Source: Mannheimia varigena (lineage in GTDB: Bacteria > Pseudomonadota > Gammaproteobacteria > Enterobacterales > Pasteurellaceae). From it: DNA of 64,000 nt. The position numbers and the translations under genes are program-made. Positions 40,470 through 49,313 of this stretch are shown here, piece after piece; the first letter of the stretch is position 1; each line of letters opens with the position of its first letter. Under the pieces are notes generated by a model that was not told where the DNA came from, made no database searches, and worked only from the letters and a program-made list of their open reading frames with translations. Location: the NCBI RefSeq assembly GCF_013377235.1, contig NZ_CP016226.1, forward strand, positions 930,001-994,000, in the 5' to 3' direction.

Positions 40470-42482
40470 TTATGGTTTTTTACCAATATTCGACCAATCT
40501 ACTACCATTTGTACAGTTTCTTTTAAGAAAAAGTCAGGTGCTTCATAATCTTTTGGTAAATCATCAATGCTTTTCAATGCTTTTTTACCTTCTCTTGCGA
40601 AACGGGCATTAATATCTTTCAAGCGTTTTACATCATCGGTTTTCTCTTCTTTCAAACGCTCTTCTAAATTTAACGATAAGAATTTACGCTCATCACGCTC
40701 TTTACGAATAGCGATATTTTCATTTAATACGATGAACTCCGGATGTTTCGCAATACGCTCTTCGTGTTTCGTTTTTAACTCTGAAACTGCATTGCGTGCA
40801 TTACCCGCTTCTTGATATGTCGCTGCAGGCACTTTATCCCAAGGCAGAGCGTTGTCTTCAAAACTTTCGCCAGTTTTTTCCGCATTAATGATTTCAGGGA
40901 ATTTAATATCCGCATCAACTCCTTTCAGCTGAGTACTACCACCATTAATACGATAGAATTTTTGAATTGTATATTGAATAAAACCTAATGGCTCTTTATC
41001 TAAATCATACACAAAATTCAACGAACGGCTTTGCTGCACTGTACCTTTACCAAAGGTTTGCTGACCAACAATAATCGCACGGTTATAGTCCTGCATTGCA
41101 GCTGCAAAAATCTCGGAAGCCGATGCACTATGGCGATTAATCATTACCATAATTTTACCGTCATAAACGATTTTTGATTCAGGATCTTCGTGTACTTTGA
41201 TACGATTAAACGCATCTTGTACTTGAACTACAGGCCCACCTTTAATAAATAAACCTGTTAATTCAATCACTTCCGTTAATGAACCACCACCATTCTCACG
41301 CAAATCAATGATTAAGCCTTCTACATTCTGCTTACTCATATCCGCTAATAATTTACGCACATCTTCAGTTAAACCAATGTAGAAGGTTGGAATTTTGATT
41401 ACACCAACACTTTTTCCATCAACTTTCTCAACCGTTAATTTAGCCGCACTGTCTTCAATACGCACTTTATCACGCACAAGTGTGATGATTTTCGTTTTTC
41501 CGCCTTTTTCCGGCTCAATCTCTAGACGAACTTTTGTGCCTTTTTTACCTTTAATCTTATCAACCACATCATCTAAACGCCAGCCGATAACATCTTCAAT
41601 TTCGCCTTTCTCACCTTGACCGACACCAATAATTTTATCACCAACAACTACTTTCTTACTTTTGGCAGCCGGTGCTCCCGGCACTAAAGATTTAATACTA
41701 GTTACATCATCTTCTTGAGTTAGCGTTGCACCAATCCCTTCTAATGACAAATTCATACTTTCTTGGAAAGCTTTTGCTGCACGAGGCGATAAATAGCTAG
41801 TATGCGGGTCAATCTCACGAGAAAATGAATTCAAGTAAGTTTGTAAAATATCATCTGCCTTTACTTGAGTTAGACGTTTAATCGCAAAATTATAACGTTT
41901 AGTTAAAGTTTTCTTGATCTCAGGCCACTTTTTATCTTTTAGATATAAATTGATAATATCGTTTTTAACACGCTGTTCCCAAAGTGTGTTTGCTTCTTCC
42001 ACACTTGTTGGGAATGCGGCTTTTTCACGGTCTATCTCAATTTTATCGCTGCCTTTTAAATCCGGCTCTTTATCTAATAGAGACAACGCATAGCTATAAC
42101 GTTCATAGCGGCGTTTCGACATCAACTCATACATTGCAAATGCAGCATCTAGCTTGCCAGTATATAAATCATCATCTAATGTTGATGCATATTTGCTACG
42201 CATTTCATCAATATCAGATTGCAAGAAAGTATTATGCGATGGGTCAAGCCAATCCACATAACGGTTAAAAATTTTCAATGCAAACTCATCATTCAATTGG
42301 AATTTATGATAATGAGATTGAGTGAGGCGGGCTGTAACACGCTTGGTTGATAAACTATGCTGTTCACTTGGTTTTGGAATAACAATTGCATCTGCTTTAA
42401 TATCAGGCTGAACGGCAAAAACATTGCTTACCCATAAACCTAAAGTGATTGCAAATATTTTGTTTAATTTTGTTAGTTTCAT
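40470..42482 (-). CDS. prc: Tail-specific C-terminal processing protease Prc
   Basis: Protein of 670 residues with a signal peptide (MKLTKLNKIFAITLGLWVSNVFA). A PDZ domain lies near residues 235-320 (LSLEGIGATLTQ...) and an S41 protease domain follows. The catalytic Ser is in NRHSASASEIF (about 452) and Lys in GQQTFGKGTVQQ (about 477), matching E. coli Prc positions. It trims periplasmic proteins including PBP3 and degrades the hydrolase MepS with NlpI. I chose ATG 42482, preceded by GGAAAAG. proQ is upstream as in E. coli. Confidence 0.96.
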   Translation of the reverse strand: MKLTKLNKIFAITLGLWVSNVFAVQPDIKADAIVIPKPSEQHSLSTKRVTARLTQSHYHKFQLNDEFALKIFNRYVDWLDPSHNTFLQSDIDEMRSKYASTLDDDLYTGKLDAAFAMYELMSKRRYERYSYALSLLDKEPDLKGSDKIEIDREKAAFPTSVEEANTLWEQRVKNDIINLYLKDKKWPEIKKTLTKRYNFAIKRLTQVKADDILQTYLNSFSREIDPHTSYLSPRAAKAFQESMNLSLEGIGATLTQEDDVTSIKSLVPGAPAAKSKKVVVGDKIIGVGQGEKGEIEDVIGWRLDDVVDKIKGKKGTKVRLEIEPEKGGKTKIITLVRDKVRIEDSAAKLTVEKVDGKSVGVIKIPTFYIGLTEDVRKLLADMSKQNVEGLIIDLRENGGGSLTEVIELTGLFIKGGPVVQVQDAFNRIKVHEDPESKIVYDGKIMVMINRHSASASEIFAAAMQDYNRAIIVGQQTFGKGTVQQSRSLNFVYDLDKEPLGFIQYTIQKFYRINGGSTQLKGVDADIKFPEIINAEKTGESFEDNALPWDKVPAATYQEAGNARNAVSELKTKHEERIAKHPEFIVLNENIAIRKERDERKFLSLNLEERLKEEKTDDVKRLKDINARFAREGKKALKSIDDLPKDYEAPDFFLKETVQMVVDWSNIGKKP

Positions 42483-42568
42483 CTTCTTTTCCAAATATTC
42501 AAGCGGTCATAAATACGCAAAAATTTACGCTAATCTAACCGCTTGTAAGGGTAAACTGGGTAGAAAAA

Positions 42569-43096
42569 CTATTTACGACCAAATTTACTTGCTAAAGCCG
42601 CTAATTTTTCTTCTGATGCTTTTGGTAAATTATCTGCTGCTTTTTTTGCTTTAGAATCGGCTCGTTTTTTTGCATTTTCTTCGCGAGCCTTTTGTTTAAA
42701 GAATTCTTTACGTTGTGCTTTACGCTCTTGAGCTTTGCGTTCTGCCACAACGGCTTTGGCTGCTGCTAAGGTTTCTGCTGCGTGTGCTGATTCCTCTTCT
42801 GTTACGAGACCAGCTTCTTCACCTTGTAATCCAACACGAGCGACATTCGCTTGGCTTGCTGCTAAATAACGCCAAGAGTTTGTATAACTACGCAATACTT
42901 GACGCAATAAGGTTTTACTTACTTTTTCATCATCTTTTAATGCTTCTGCTAATTCTTGGAAAAGCCCCACTTTTAGTGGTTTTACCTCTCCATCAACAGA
43001 GAAACAAAGTGGAAATTTTTCCGCTAAATAGGCAATCACTTCCTTTGTGCTTGGGTTTGTTTTATTGTGAGTTTGTTCTACTTGTTGTTCCGACAT
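42569..43096 (-). CDS. proQ: RNA chaperone ProQ, short form
   Basis: Protein of 175 residues. The N-terminal FinO-like RNA-binding domain is clear (KEVIAYLAEKFPLCFS, LKVGLFQELAEAL, LRQVLRSYTNSWRYLAA). A basic, Lys/Arg/Glu-rich helical linker follows (about 105-155). The protein ends LAALASKFGRK soon after. E. coli ProQ (232 residues) continues into a Tudor-like C-terminal domain that is absent here. ProQ binds many sRNAs and mRNA 3' ends. It precedes prc, as in E. coli, with an imperfect uptake-signal dyad (42500-42545) between. Confidence 0.93.
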   Translation of the reverse strand: MSEQQVEQTHNKTNPSTKEVIAYLAEKFPLCFSVDGEVKPLKVGLFQELAEALKDDEKVSKTLLRQVLRSYTNSWRYLAASQANVARVGLQGEEAGLVTEEESAHAAETLAAAKAVVAERKAQERKAQRKEFFKQKAREENAKKRADSKAKKAADNLPKASEEKLAALASKFGRK

Positions 43097-43425
43097 AATA
43101 AGTTCCGTTAAAATAAAAATTCGAGAATTTGCTCAGTTAAAATCTAACTGGATACTATATTTGATTTATAAGGCTTCGTCCATATAAATTGTATATTCGT
43201 GATAGACTATTTTTTTATTGAATTGTTCATAAAACATAAAAAAATCGTTTGCTTAAAAAATGAATAAATGCTCTAATGGTAAAAGCTGTTCGAGTGTTAG
43301 TTAGTAGTTGAATCTTGTTAGTTATTTTCCCCCAACCAAATAATTGGGTAAGTGATTGATAGATACGCCTGTAATATCCCGTTTAGCTATCTTTTATCAC
43401 TTTTTTTATTTATAAGGAAAATCCT
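43097..43425. other. Long leader region before the cold-shock gene
   Basis: A 329-bp AT-rich stretch between divergent proQ and the csp gene. A weak promoter candidate (TTGCTT 43249-43254, 17 bp, TCTAAT 43272-43277) would give a leader of about 140 nt, in line with the long structured leaders of cold-shock mRNAs. A small CCCAA/TTGGG hairpin lies near 43331. I see no other feature. Confidence 0.4.
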
Positions 43426-43638
43426 ATGTCAGCAGTTACTGGTACAGTGAAATGGTTCAACGCAACTAAAGGTTTTGGTTTTATCACCCCAGATCAAGGT
43501 GGCAAAGATGTGTTCGTTCACTTCTCTGCAATCGAAGCAAACGGTGGTTACCGTACATTAGAAGATGGTGCAAAAGTTCAATTTGAAATTCAAGATTCAG
43601 AACGTGGTGCATCAGCAGTAAACGTGAAAAAAATCTAA
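43426..43638 (+). CDS. Cold-shock-domain protein
   Basis: Protein of 70 residues consisting of a single cold-shock OB fold. RNP1 (KGFGFITP, about residues 15-22) and RNP2 (VFVHFSAI, about 29-36) are intact, and the C-terminus ends ASAVNVKKI. It binds single-stranded RNA or DNA and melts RNA structure. Whether it is the CspA, CspD or CspE counterpart cannot be decided with confidence. It has a good ribosome site (TAAGGA) and a strong terminator at 43656. Confidence 0.95.
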   Translation: MSAVTGTVKWFNATKGFGFITPDQGGKDVFVHFSAIEANGGYRTLEDGAKVQFEIQDSERGASAVNVKKI

Positions 43639-43655
43639 TTAATACGATTTCAATG

Positions 43656-43682
43656 AAATGCCGACTTAATGTCGGCATTTTT
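43656..43682 (+). terminator. Terminator after the cold-shock gene
   Basis: Perfect 10-bp stem AAATGCCGAC/GTCGGCATTT (43656-43665 with 43671-43680) with T residues after it, lying between convergent genes. Confidence 0.85.
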
Positions 43683-43686
43683 ATGC

Positions 43687-44844
43687 TTATTTCAAAATCT
43701 GTACCTCAAATTTTTTCGGTACAATAAACATCGCCGGTACAACAAAAGCTGCCATTAACCAGAAGGTTAAACTTGGCGAATATTGATAGATCATCCCCGC
43801 TACAAAGGTAAATACCGCCATAAACGCACAGCTTGCCAAACCGAAATATAAGCCTTGCAACTTCGTAATATTTTCTGCCGATTGCATTGAAATATAACGA
43901 ATCATTGCAATATGAGAAGCACCAAAGGTAACTGAGTGTAACATTTGTGCAAAAATCATTAATGTAATCTCGGTGCTACTCCCCATAATTCCCCAACGGA
44001 TAAAGGCAAATACCGCTGATAAAATCATCAAATGGCTAATTTTCCACGACTTAAACAACTGTTTAGAGACCAAAAAGAATAAAATTTCCGACACTACCGC
44101 CAATCCCCAAAACAAACTGGTAATTTGCGTTGAAATGCCTGCATTTGACCAATGAATAGTGCTGTAAGTGTAGTAAGTTGCGTGGGAAGCAGAAATTAAT
44201 GACACCGCAATTAACATTCGCAACGTGGTAGGTTCTTTTAATAACGCTAAGTAGGTCACATTCGAGTTGCTTGTGGCTACATTTTTTTCTTCAAAACCAA
44301 TGGTAGGGGTAGCAAATTGCCCTATCCCAAACAAGACTAAAAAGCCGATAATAACCCAAACTACAACCTCCTCGCCTAGTAGCCCGATAAAATAACCTCC
44401 GCAAAGTGAACCAACCACAAACGCGATTGAGCCAAAAAGTCTGGCTTTACCGTAATCCAAACCGACTTGTTGTTGCCAAATGGAAGCTATACTATCTGCA
44501 ATCGGCATCGCCCCTGAATTAAACATTTGAAACAGCATTAAGACAGGAAAGACCAACCAAATAGAATCGCCAGAAAATGCCAGCACAACGGCAACTGCAA
44601 TATTTAGCCACGTTAAGGTTCTTGCGGTTGGAATAAGCTGATTTACCGCTTTTACTCGCTGCGAAGCCAACATACTGCCGCCAAAGCGAAACAGGTAGCC
44701 TACGGCAGCCAGTAAGCCGATAATTTCAGTGGAATAGCCGTGATGCTTTAGCCAAACAGGTAAAAATGGCAGTATTACTCCATAGGCACAAAAGAAACCG
44801 AAATAGTTAAATGCCGCCCATTTAAACGGCGAAACCGCTATCAT
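43687..44844 (-). CDS. HcaT-like MFS transporter
   Basis: Protein of 385 residues with 12 predicted helices. It aligns throughout with E. coli HcaT (FNYFGFFCAYGVILPFLPVWLK at the start, DYGKARLFGSIAFVVGS, HATYYTYSTIHW, IRWGIMGSS). HcaT is assigned to phenylpropionate uptake, but no catabolic genes for aromatics are nearby, so the substrate here is open; the fold is also close to nucleoside and sugar symporters. It overlaps the end of proC by 4 bp, so the two are co-translated. Confidence 0.85.
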   Translation of the reverse strand: MIAVSPFKWAAFNYFGFFCAYGVILPFLPVWLKHHGYSTEIIGLLAAVGYLFRFGGSMLASQRVKAVNQLIPTARTLTWLNIAVAVVLAFSGDSIWLVFPVLMLFQMFNSGAMPIADSIASIWQQQVGLDYGKARLFGSIAFVVGSLCGGYFIGLLGEEVVVWVIIGFLVLFGIGQFATPTIGFEEKNVATSNSNVTYLALLKEPTTLRMLIAVSLISASHATYYTYSTIHWSNAGISTQITSLFWGLAVVSEILFFLVSKQLFKSWKISHLMILSAVFAFIRWGIMGSSTEITLMIFAQMLHSVTFGASHIAMIRYISMQSAENITKLQGLYFGLASCAFMAVFTFVAGMIYQYSPSLTFWLMAAFVVPAMFIVPKKFEVQILK

Positions 44845-45659
44845 AATGACTTCTCCATTTCCTCAGCACGGTAAATTGCCGCCCACATTGCTTTATCTAC
44901 CGTATCGGCAATATTGGCTTGCTCGAATACCTCAAGGGCTTTAGCTGTTGTACCACCTTTGGATGTTACATTTTCTCGCAGGGTTGAAAGGGGAACTGTT
45001 GGATTTGCCTCTACTAATTTTGCCGCTCCAAGTGCAGCAGATTGCACAAGCAATCTTGCATCTTGCTCGCTAAAGCCCATTTGCATCGCACTTTGTTGCA
45101 TTGCTTCCATAAAACGGAAAAAATAAGCAGGACTTGAGCCGGTAATGGCAATAATGCGGTTGATTTTACCCTCAGTTTCCACCCAATAACATTTCCCTAC
45201 CGCACTCATTAAGTTCTCAGCAAATTCACAAGCGGTCGAATTTACCGATTTTTTTGCAAATAGCCCCGTCATTCCTTCACCAATCAATGAAGGCGTATTT
45301 GGCATTGTGCGGATAATATTTTTCGCTGTTGGAAGCAATTCTTCCAAACGTTTCACCGAAATCCCTGCGGCAACAGAAATGACCCATTTATTTGAAAAAT
45401 CAACGTCCGCAAATTCTGCACAAACCTCCGCCATTACCTGAGGTTTAACCGCTAACACCACCACTTCCGCTTGTTCTACCGCTTCACGATTTGCAAAATG
45501 TGTGGAAATTCCGACCGCTTGTAATGCCTCTCTCCGAGCAATATTGCTTTTATTACACGCAATGATTTGAGAAGCGTGATAACCGCTTCTCAATAAACCT
45601 TGAATAATGGCGAATGCCATATTGCCTGTGCCAATAAAGGCAAGTTTTTTACTGTTCAT
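44841..45659 (-). CDS. proC: Pyrroline-5-carboxylate reductase
   Basis: Protein of 272 residues. The N-terminal NAD(P)-binding fold begins KLAFIGTGNMAFAIIQGL; the C-terminal dimerisation domain carries the family signature in LRENVTSKGGTTAKALEVFE (about 230-250). It performs the last step of proline synthesis. I chose ATG 45659 rather than an upstream TTG two codons earlier. It is divergent from rdgC. An uptake core lies within it near 45229. Confidence 0.96.
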   Translation of the reverse strand: MNSKKLAFIGTGNMAFAIIQGLLRSGYHASQIIACNKSNIARREALQAVGISTHFANREAVEQAEVVVLAVKPQVMAEVCAEFADVDFSNKWVISVAAGISVKRLEELLPTAKNIIRTMPNTPSLIGEGMTGLFAKKSVNSTACEFAENLMSAVGKCYWVETEGKINRIIAITGSSPAYFFRFMEAMQQSAMQMGFSEQDARLLVQSAALGAAKLVEANPTVPLSTLRENVTSKGGTTAKALEVFEQANIADTVDKAMWAAIYRAEEMEKSL

Positions 45660-45746
45660 TTGCAAATTCTCTACTGTGTTGGGGTTGGCTCTGTTAAAAT
45701 ACCCTATTCTACACCTTAAAAGATTTCTCTAAAAGGACAGTCAAAA

Positions 45747-46655
45747 ATGGTTTTCTTCAAAAATGTGATGATTTATAAATTAACCAGCGAGCTTTCGCTT
45801 GATAGCAAAAGCCTTGATGATTTACAGCAAGAGACAAAATTCACGCCTTGCACTCAATTTGATATGAGTAAATTCGGCTGGTCTAGCCCGTTGAAAGGCT
45901 CTGATTTACTTCATTTTTCACAAGGTAATCAATTTTTGCTGGTTTCACACAGAGAAGATAAATTACTGCCTGCTAATGTTGTTAAAGCCGAAACCGAGCA
46001 ACGCATTGCAGAACTGGAAGAAAAAGAGGCTCGCAAGCTCAAGAAAACCGAGAAGCAAGCGGTAAAAGATCAGGTGGTATCGAACCTTTTACCCCGTGCC
46101 TTTAGTAAACATCAATTTACCGCTATTTGGTTGGATTTAGACAATCAATTAGTTTATGTTGATGCAGCCTCAAGCAAACGAGCGGAAGATACGCTCGCCT
46201 TACTGCGTAAGACACTTGGCTCATTACCTGTTGTGCCGATTTCATTCACACTACCGCCTGAAGAAGTAATGACAAACTGGATTGCAAAAGGGCACACCCC
46301 AAGTTGGTTGAACTTACTGGAAGAAGCCGAGCTGAAATCCTTCGATACCGACAGCGTTATCCGCTGCAAACGCCAATATTTGGAAACAGAGGAAATCGCC
46401 CAGCATTTACAAGCGGGCAAATTTATCACAAAACTTGCAATTGAGTGGGAAGCCCATTTTTCTTGCGTTCTCAATGAAGACGCCACGCTTTCTCGCCTTA
46501 AATTTGCTGATGAAGTGCGTGAGAAAAATGATGATATTCTTAAAGAAGATGTCGCCCAGCGTTTTGATGCCGATTTCTTACTGATGACGGAAGAACTAAA
46601 AACCTTTACTGCCAAAATGATTGAAGAATTTGGTGGACTTAAAGCCAGAATTTAA
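45747..46655 (+). CDS. rdgC: Recombination-associated protein RdgC
   Basis: Protein of 302 residues, close to the usual 303. Family landmarks are FFKNVMIYKLT at the start, FGWSSPLKGSDLLHF, LLPRAFSKHQFTAIWLD and the C-terminal LKFADEVREKNDDI. RdgC forms a ring dimer around duplex DNA and inhibits RecA; in Neisseria it affects pilin variation. It heads an apparent operon with yqaB, a DUF998-like gene and argE (gaps of 8, 12 and 14 bases). Confidence 0.96.
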   Translation: MVFFKNVMIYKLTSELSLDSKSLDDLQQETKFTPCTQFDMSKFGWSSPLKGSDLLHFSQGNQFLLVSHREDKLLPANVVKAETEQRIAELEEKEARKLKKTEKQAVKDQVVSNLLPRAFSKHQFTAIWLDLDNQLVYVDAASSKRAEDTLALLRKTLGSLPVVPISFTLPPEEVMTNWIAKGHTPSWLNLLEEAELKSFDTDSVIRCKRQYLETEEIAQHLQAGKFITKLAIEWEAHFSCVLNEDATLSRLKFADEVREKNDDILKEDVAQRFDADFLLMTEELKTFTAKMIEEFGGLKARI

Positions 46656-46663
46656 GGAAAGCA

Positions 46664-47269
46664 ATGTTAGATCAAGCTATTATCGACCAATATGATGCCC
46701 TCATTTTTGATATGGACGGCACATTAATTGACACAATGCCAAGCCACGCCAAAGCGTGGGAGCAAGTAGGCGAGTTATTAGACTATCCTTTAACTTCAGA
46801 GGCAATGTTTGAACTCAGCGGTTCAACCACCTTTGTTATTGCTCGAGAAACAATGAAGCGTGCTAATATGCCCGAGCATTATTTCGATGAAGTGGTTAAA
46901 TTAAAACGCCAACTTGGTATGGAATTAATTCCTGAAAATGCCACGTTACTGCCTGCCTTTGACATCATAAAAGCCAATTTCGGCAAAAAACCAATGGCAA
47001 TCGGCACAGGCTCACATCGAGCAATGGTAAATTTATTAGACGAAAAATTTAATTTACGCCATTATGTTTCGGTAATTGTGGATTCTGATGATGTGAGCAA
47101 CCATAAGCCAGATCCTGAAACATTTTTAAAATGTGCTGAAAAACTGGGTGTGCCTGCTCATCGTTGCTTAGTCTTTGAAGATGCCGATTTAGGCGTGCAA
47201 GCCGCTCTTAGCGGTGGAATGGACGTGTTCGATGTGCGAACCCATACATTAACCCACGCAACTCGTTAA
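46664..47269 (+). CDS. yqaB: HAD-family sugar phosphatase YqaB
   Basis: Protein of 201 residues of the beta-phosphoglucomutase-like HAD group. Motifs: LIFDMDGTLIDT (motif I), AIGTGSHRAM (motif II), HKPDPETFLKCA (Lys) and VFEDADLGVQAA (acidic pair). It aligns along its length with E. coli YqaB, which dephosphorylates fructose-1-phosphate and 6-phosphogluconate. It starts 8 bases after rdgC and ends 12 before the membrane-protein gene. Confidence 0.87.
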   Translation: MLDQAIIDQYDALIFDMDGTLIDTMPSHAKAWEQVGELLDYPLTSEAMFELSGSTTFVIARETMKRANMPEHYFDEVVKLKRQLGMELIPENATLLPAFDIIKANFGKKPMAIGTGSHRAMVNLLDEKFNLRHYVSVIVDSDDVSNHKPDPETFLKCAEKLGVPAHRCLVFEDADLGVQAALSGGMDVFDVRTHTLTHATR

Positions 47270-47281
47270 TGAAAGGTTGTT

Positions 47282-48076
47282 ATGAAAACAGAGTGGATTA
47301 AAAACTTCGTACAAAAATTAATCGCAATTTCAAAAGCGGTGGAAAACTACTTTACAAGCGGTTCATTTGGGGTGAGATTTTACCCTTTTTTAATGCACCC
47401 TTGCTTTCGCAAAAGCTGTGCATTTTTAGTTTTTATTACCGCTATTTTCTCTAGCTTTAGCGGGCTATTCTATTTAGTGGCAGAACATTTTACAATTTTA
47501 TTCAGTGAAAGATCACTTACCACCTATTTCCACCACAGTACCTTAGAATTACTTGTATCTGCTGGCACAATGATTGATGGAAAGATTACCGAACTCTCGC
47601 CGCTTTCAATCGTAATGCGTTCAATGTTTGTGCTACAAGCGGTCGTTTTTTTCTTTATTTATGCAATCGGCATTACCCACATTACCCACAATAAGCTGCG
47701 TGTTATCGGCTTAGTTTTAGCACTCGGTTTTGCAATTGGGTGCTCGTTAATTTCGGGTATTCAACCCACCTCACGCAGCGAATTTGGTATTTACAATCTA
47801 GGGGCAAGCATCACTTTTTTAATTGGTAACTTAACTTTGATTATCGCAGGGCTAGATATTTACCACCCAACAATGCGTTTTTTCAAACGTTTTAGCATTA
47901 CGGCAGGCATTATCGGGGCAGTTTGTATTTTAATTACAATGTTCTTACCGACTATTTTCAGCCCGTTAATTGAACGAGCAGGCATTTACACTATTATGAT
48001 GTGGGAAATTTTAGCTGGTTTTGCCATTATTAAACGATTAAGAAAGATTCCCTCATTAACACAACATATAGAATAA
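47282..48076 (+). CDS. Predicted multi-pass membrane protein (DUF998-like)
   Basis: Protein of 264 residues with about six to seven hydrophobic segments (for example [66 protein letters not shown]). The pattern and the central [14 protein letters not shown] segment resemble the DUF998 family, but I am not certain. The function is unknown. It is embedded between yqaB and argE in one tight operon. Two uptake cores (about 47357 and 47637) lie inside the coding region. Confidence 0.7.
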   Translation: MKTEWIKNFVQKLIAISKAVENYFTSGSFGVRFYPFLMHPCFRKSCAFLVFITAIFSSFSGLFYLVAEHFTILFSERSLTTYFHHSTLELLVSAGTMIDGKITELSPLSIVMRSMFVLQAVVFFFIYAIGITHITHNKLRVIGLVLALGFAIGCSLISGIQPTSRSEFGIYNLGASITFLIGNLTLIIAGLDIYHPTMRFFKRFSITAGIIGAVCILITMFLPTIFSPLIERAGIYTIMMWEILAGFAIIKRLRKIPSLTQHIE

Positions 48077-48090
48077 AAACAGGATACGCT

Positions 48091-49236
48091 ATGAAACACA
48101 ACATTCCTTTTACTGCTCGCTATGCACAACTTATTGAACTACCAACGATTTCCAGCTTGGTGGCAGAAAACGATTTATCGAACCGTGCATTAATTGAATT
48201 GCTCGCTACTTGGCTGGCAGACTTTGGCTTTAAAACCGAAATTTTAGCAGTTGAAGGCAGCCGCAATAAATACAATTTGCTTGCCACCTATGGGGAGGGC
48301 GAGGGCGGATTATTGCTAGCAGGACACACCGACACAGTGCCATTTGATGATGGTAAATGGACATTCAACCCATTTAAACTTACCGAACAAAACGGCAAAC
48401 TTTACGGCTTAGGCACAGCAGATATGAAAGGCTTTTTTGCTTTCGTAGTGGACGTAGTCAGCCAAATTGACTTATCGCAAATCAAAAAGCCGATTCACAT
48501 TTTAGCCACAGCCGATGAAGAAACCACGATGCTTGGGGCAAAAACCTTCGCACAGCATACCCACATTCGCCCGGATTGTGCGATTATCGGCGAGCCAACT
48601 TCGCTTAAACCGATTCGAGCTCACAAAGGGCATATGGGAGAATCGGTCAGAATTACAGGCAGAAGCGGACACTCAAGCGATCCTAGCAAAGGCATTAATG
48701 CCATTGAGCTAATGCACGAATCTATCGGTTATTTGATGAAAATGCGTGATGACCTGAAAGAAAAATATCATAATCCGCTGTTCCAAGTCACGCACCCGAC
48801 AATGAATTTCGGCAACATTCACGGCGGCGATGCGATTAACCGCATTTGTGCTTGCTGCGAACTACAGTTTGATATGCGACCATTGCCAAATATGCCGTTA
48901 GCCGATTTATACGCAATGGTTGATGAATACTTAAAACCAATGCTTGAACAATATGGCGATTTAATTGAAATCCGCCCAATTCACGACGGCATTCCCGGCT
49001 ATGAATGCGAACACTCTGCTCAAATTGTACAAGTAGTTGAAAAGCTATTAGGCGAAAAATGCGATGCGGTAAATTACTGCACCGAAGCTCCATTTATTCA
49101 GCAACTCTGCCCAACGCTTGTGCTAGGGCCGGGCTCGATTGAACAAGCCCATCAGCCTGATGAATTTTTAGAAACCAAATATATTGAACCGACAAAAGAG
49201 CTATTAACGAAGTTGATTTATCATTTCTGCCGATAA
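48091..49236 (+). CDS. argE: Acetylornithine deacetylase
   Basis: Protein of 381 residues of the M20 metallopeptidase family. Metal ligands are visible in [13 protein letters not shown] (His and downstream Asp), LGTADMKGF and [11 protein letters not shown] (Glu pair), with [18 protein letters not shown] after the lid. It releases ornithine from N-acetylornithine in arginine synthesis. I saw no ARG box directly before it; it is the last gene of the rdgC operon. argH, another arginine gene, is elsewhere in this window. Confidence 0.94.
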   Translation: MKHNIPFTARYAQLIELPTISSLVAENDLSNRALIELLATWLADFGFKTEILAVEGSRNKYNLLATYGEGEGGLLLAGHTDTVPFDDGKWTFNPFKLTEQNGKLYGLGTADMKGFFAFVVDVVSQIDLSQIKKPIHILATADEETTMLGAKTFAQHTHIRPDCAIIGEPTSLKPIRAHKGHMGESVRITGRSGHSSDPSKGINAIELMHESIGYLMKMRDDLKEKYHNPLFQVTHPTMNFGNIHGGDAINRICACCELQFDMRPLPNMPLADLYAMVDEYLKPMLEQYGDLIEIRPIHDGIPGYECEHSAQIVQVVEKLLGEKCDAVNYCTEAPFIQQLCPTLVLGPGSIEQAHQPDEFLETKYIEPTKELLTKLIYHFCR

Positions 49237-49244
49237 GATGAAAA

Positions 49245-49270
49245 TAGGGGCAAATTGCAATTTGCCCCTA
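49245..49270. repeat. Palindromic repeat identical to that after luxS
   Basis: A 26-bp palindrome (49245-49270) whose 22-bp core 49247-49268 is identical to 7961-7982. It is followed by CGTTTTT and an uptake core (about 49278), and lies between the convergent ends of argE and the autotransporter, where it would serve as a terminator. Confidence 0.75.
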
Positions 49271-49313
49271 CGTTTTTACAAGCGGTAGAATTTACCCGAT
49301 TTTTTGCAAATTA

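Noticed and set aside
46154..46615. Open frame of 153 codons on the minus strand opposite rdgC
   Set aside because: Antisense to rdgC with a Ser-rich translation typical of shadow frames; no ribosome site or family match.
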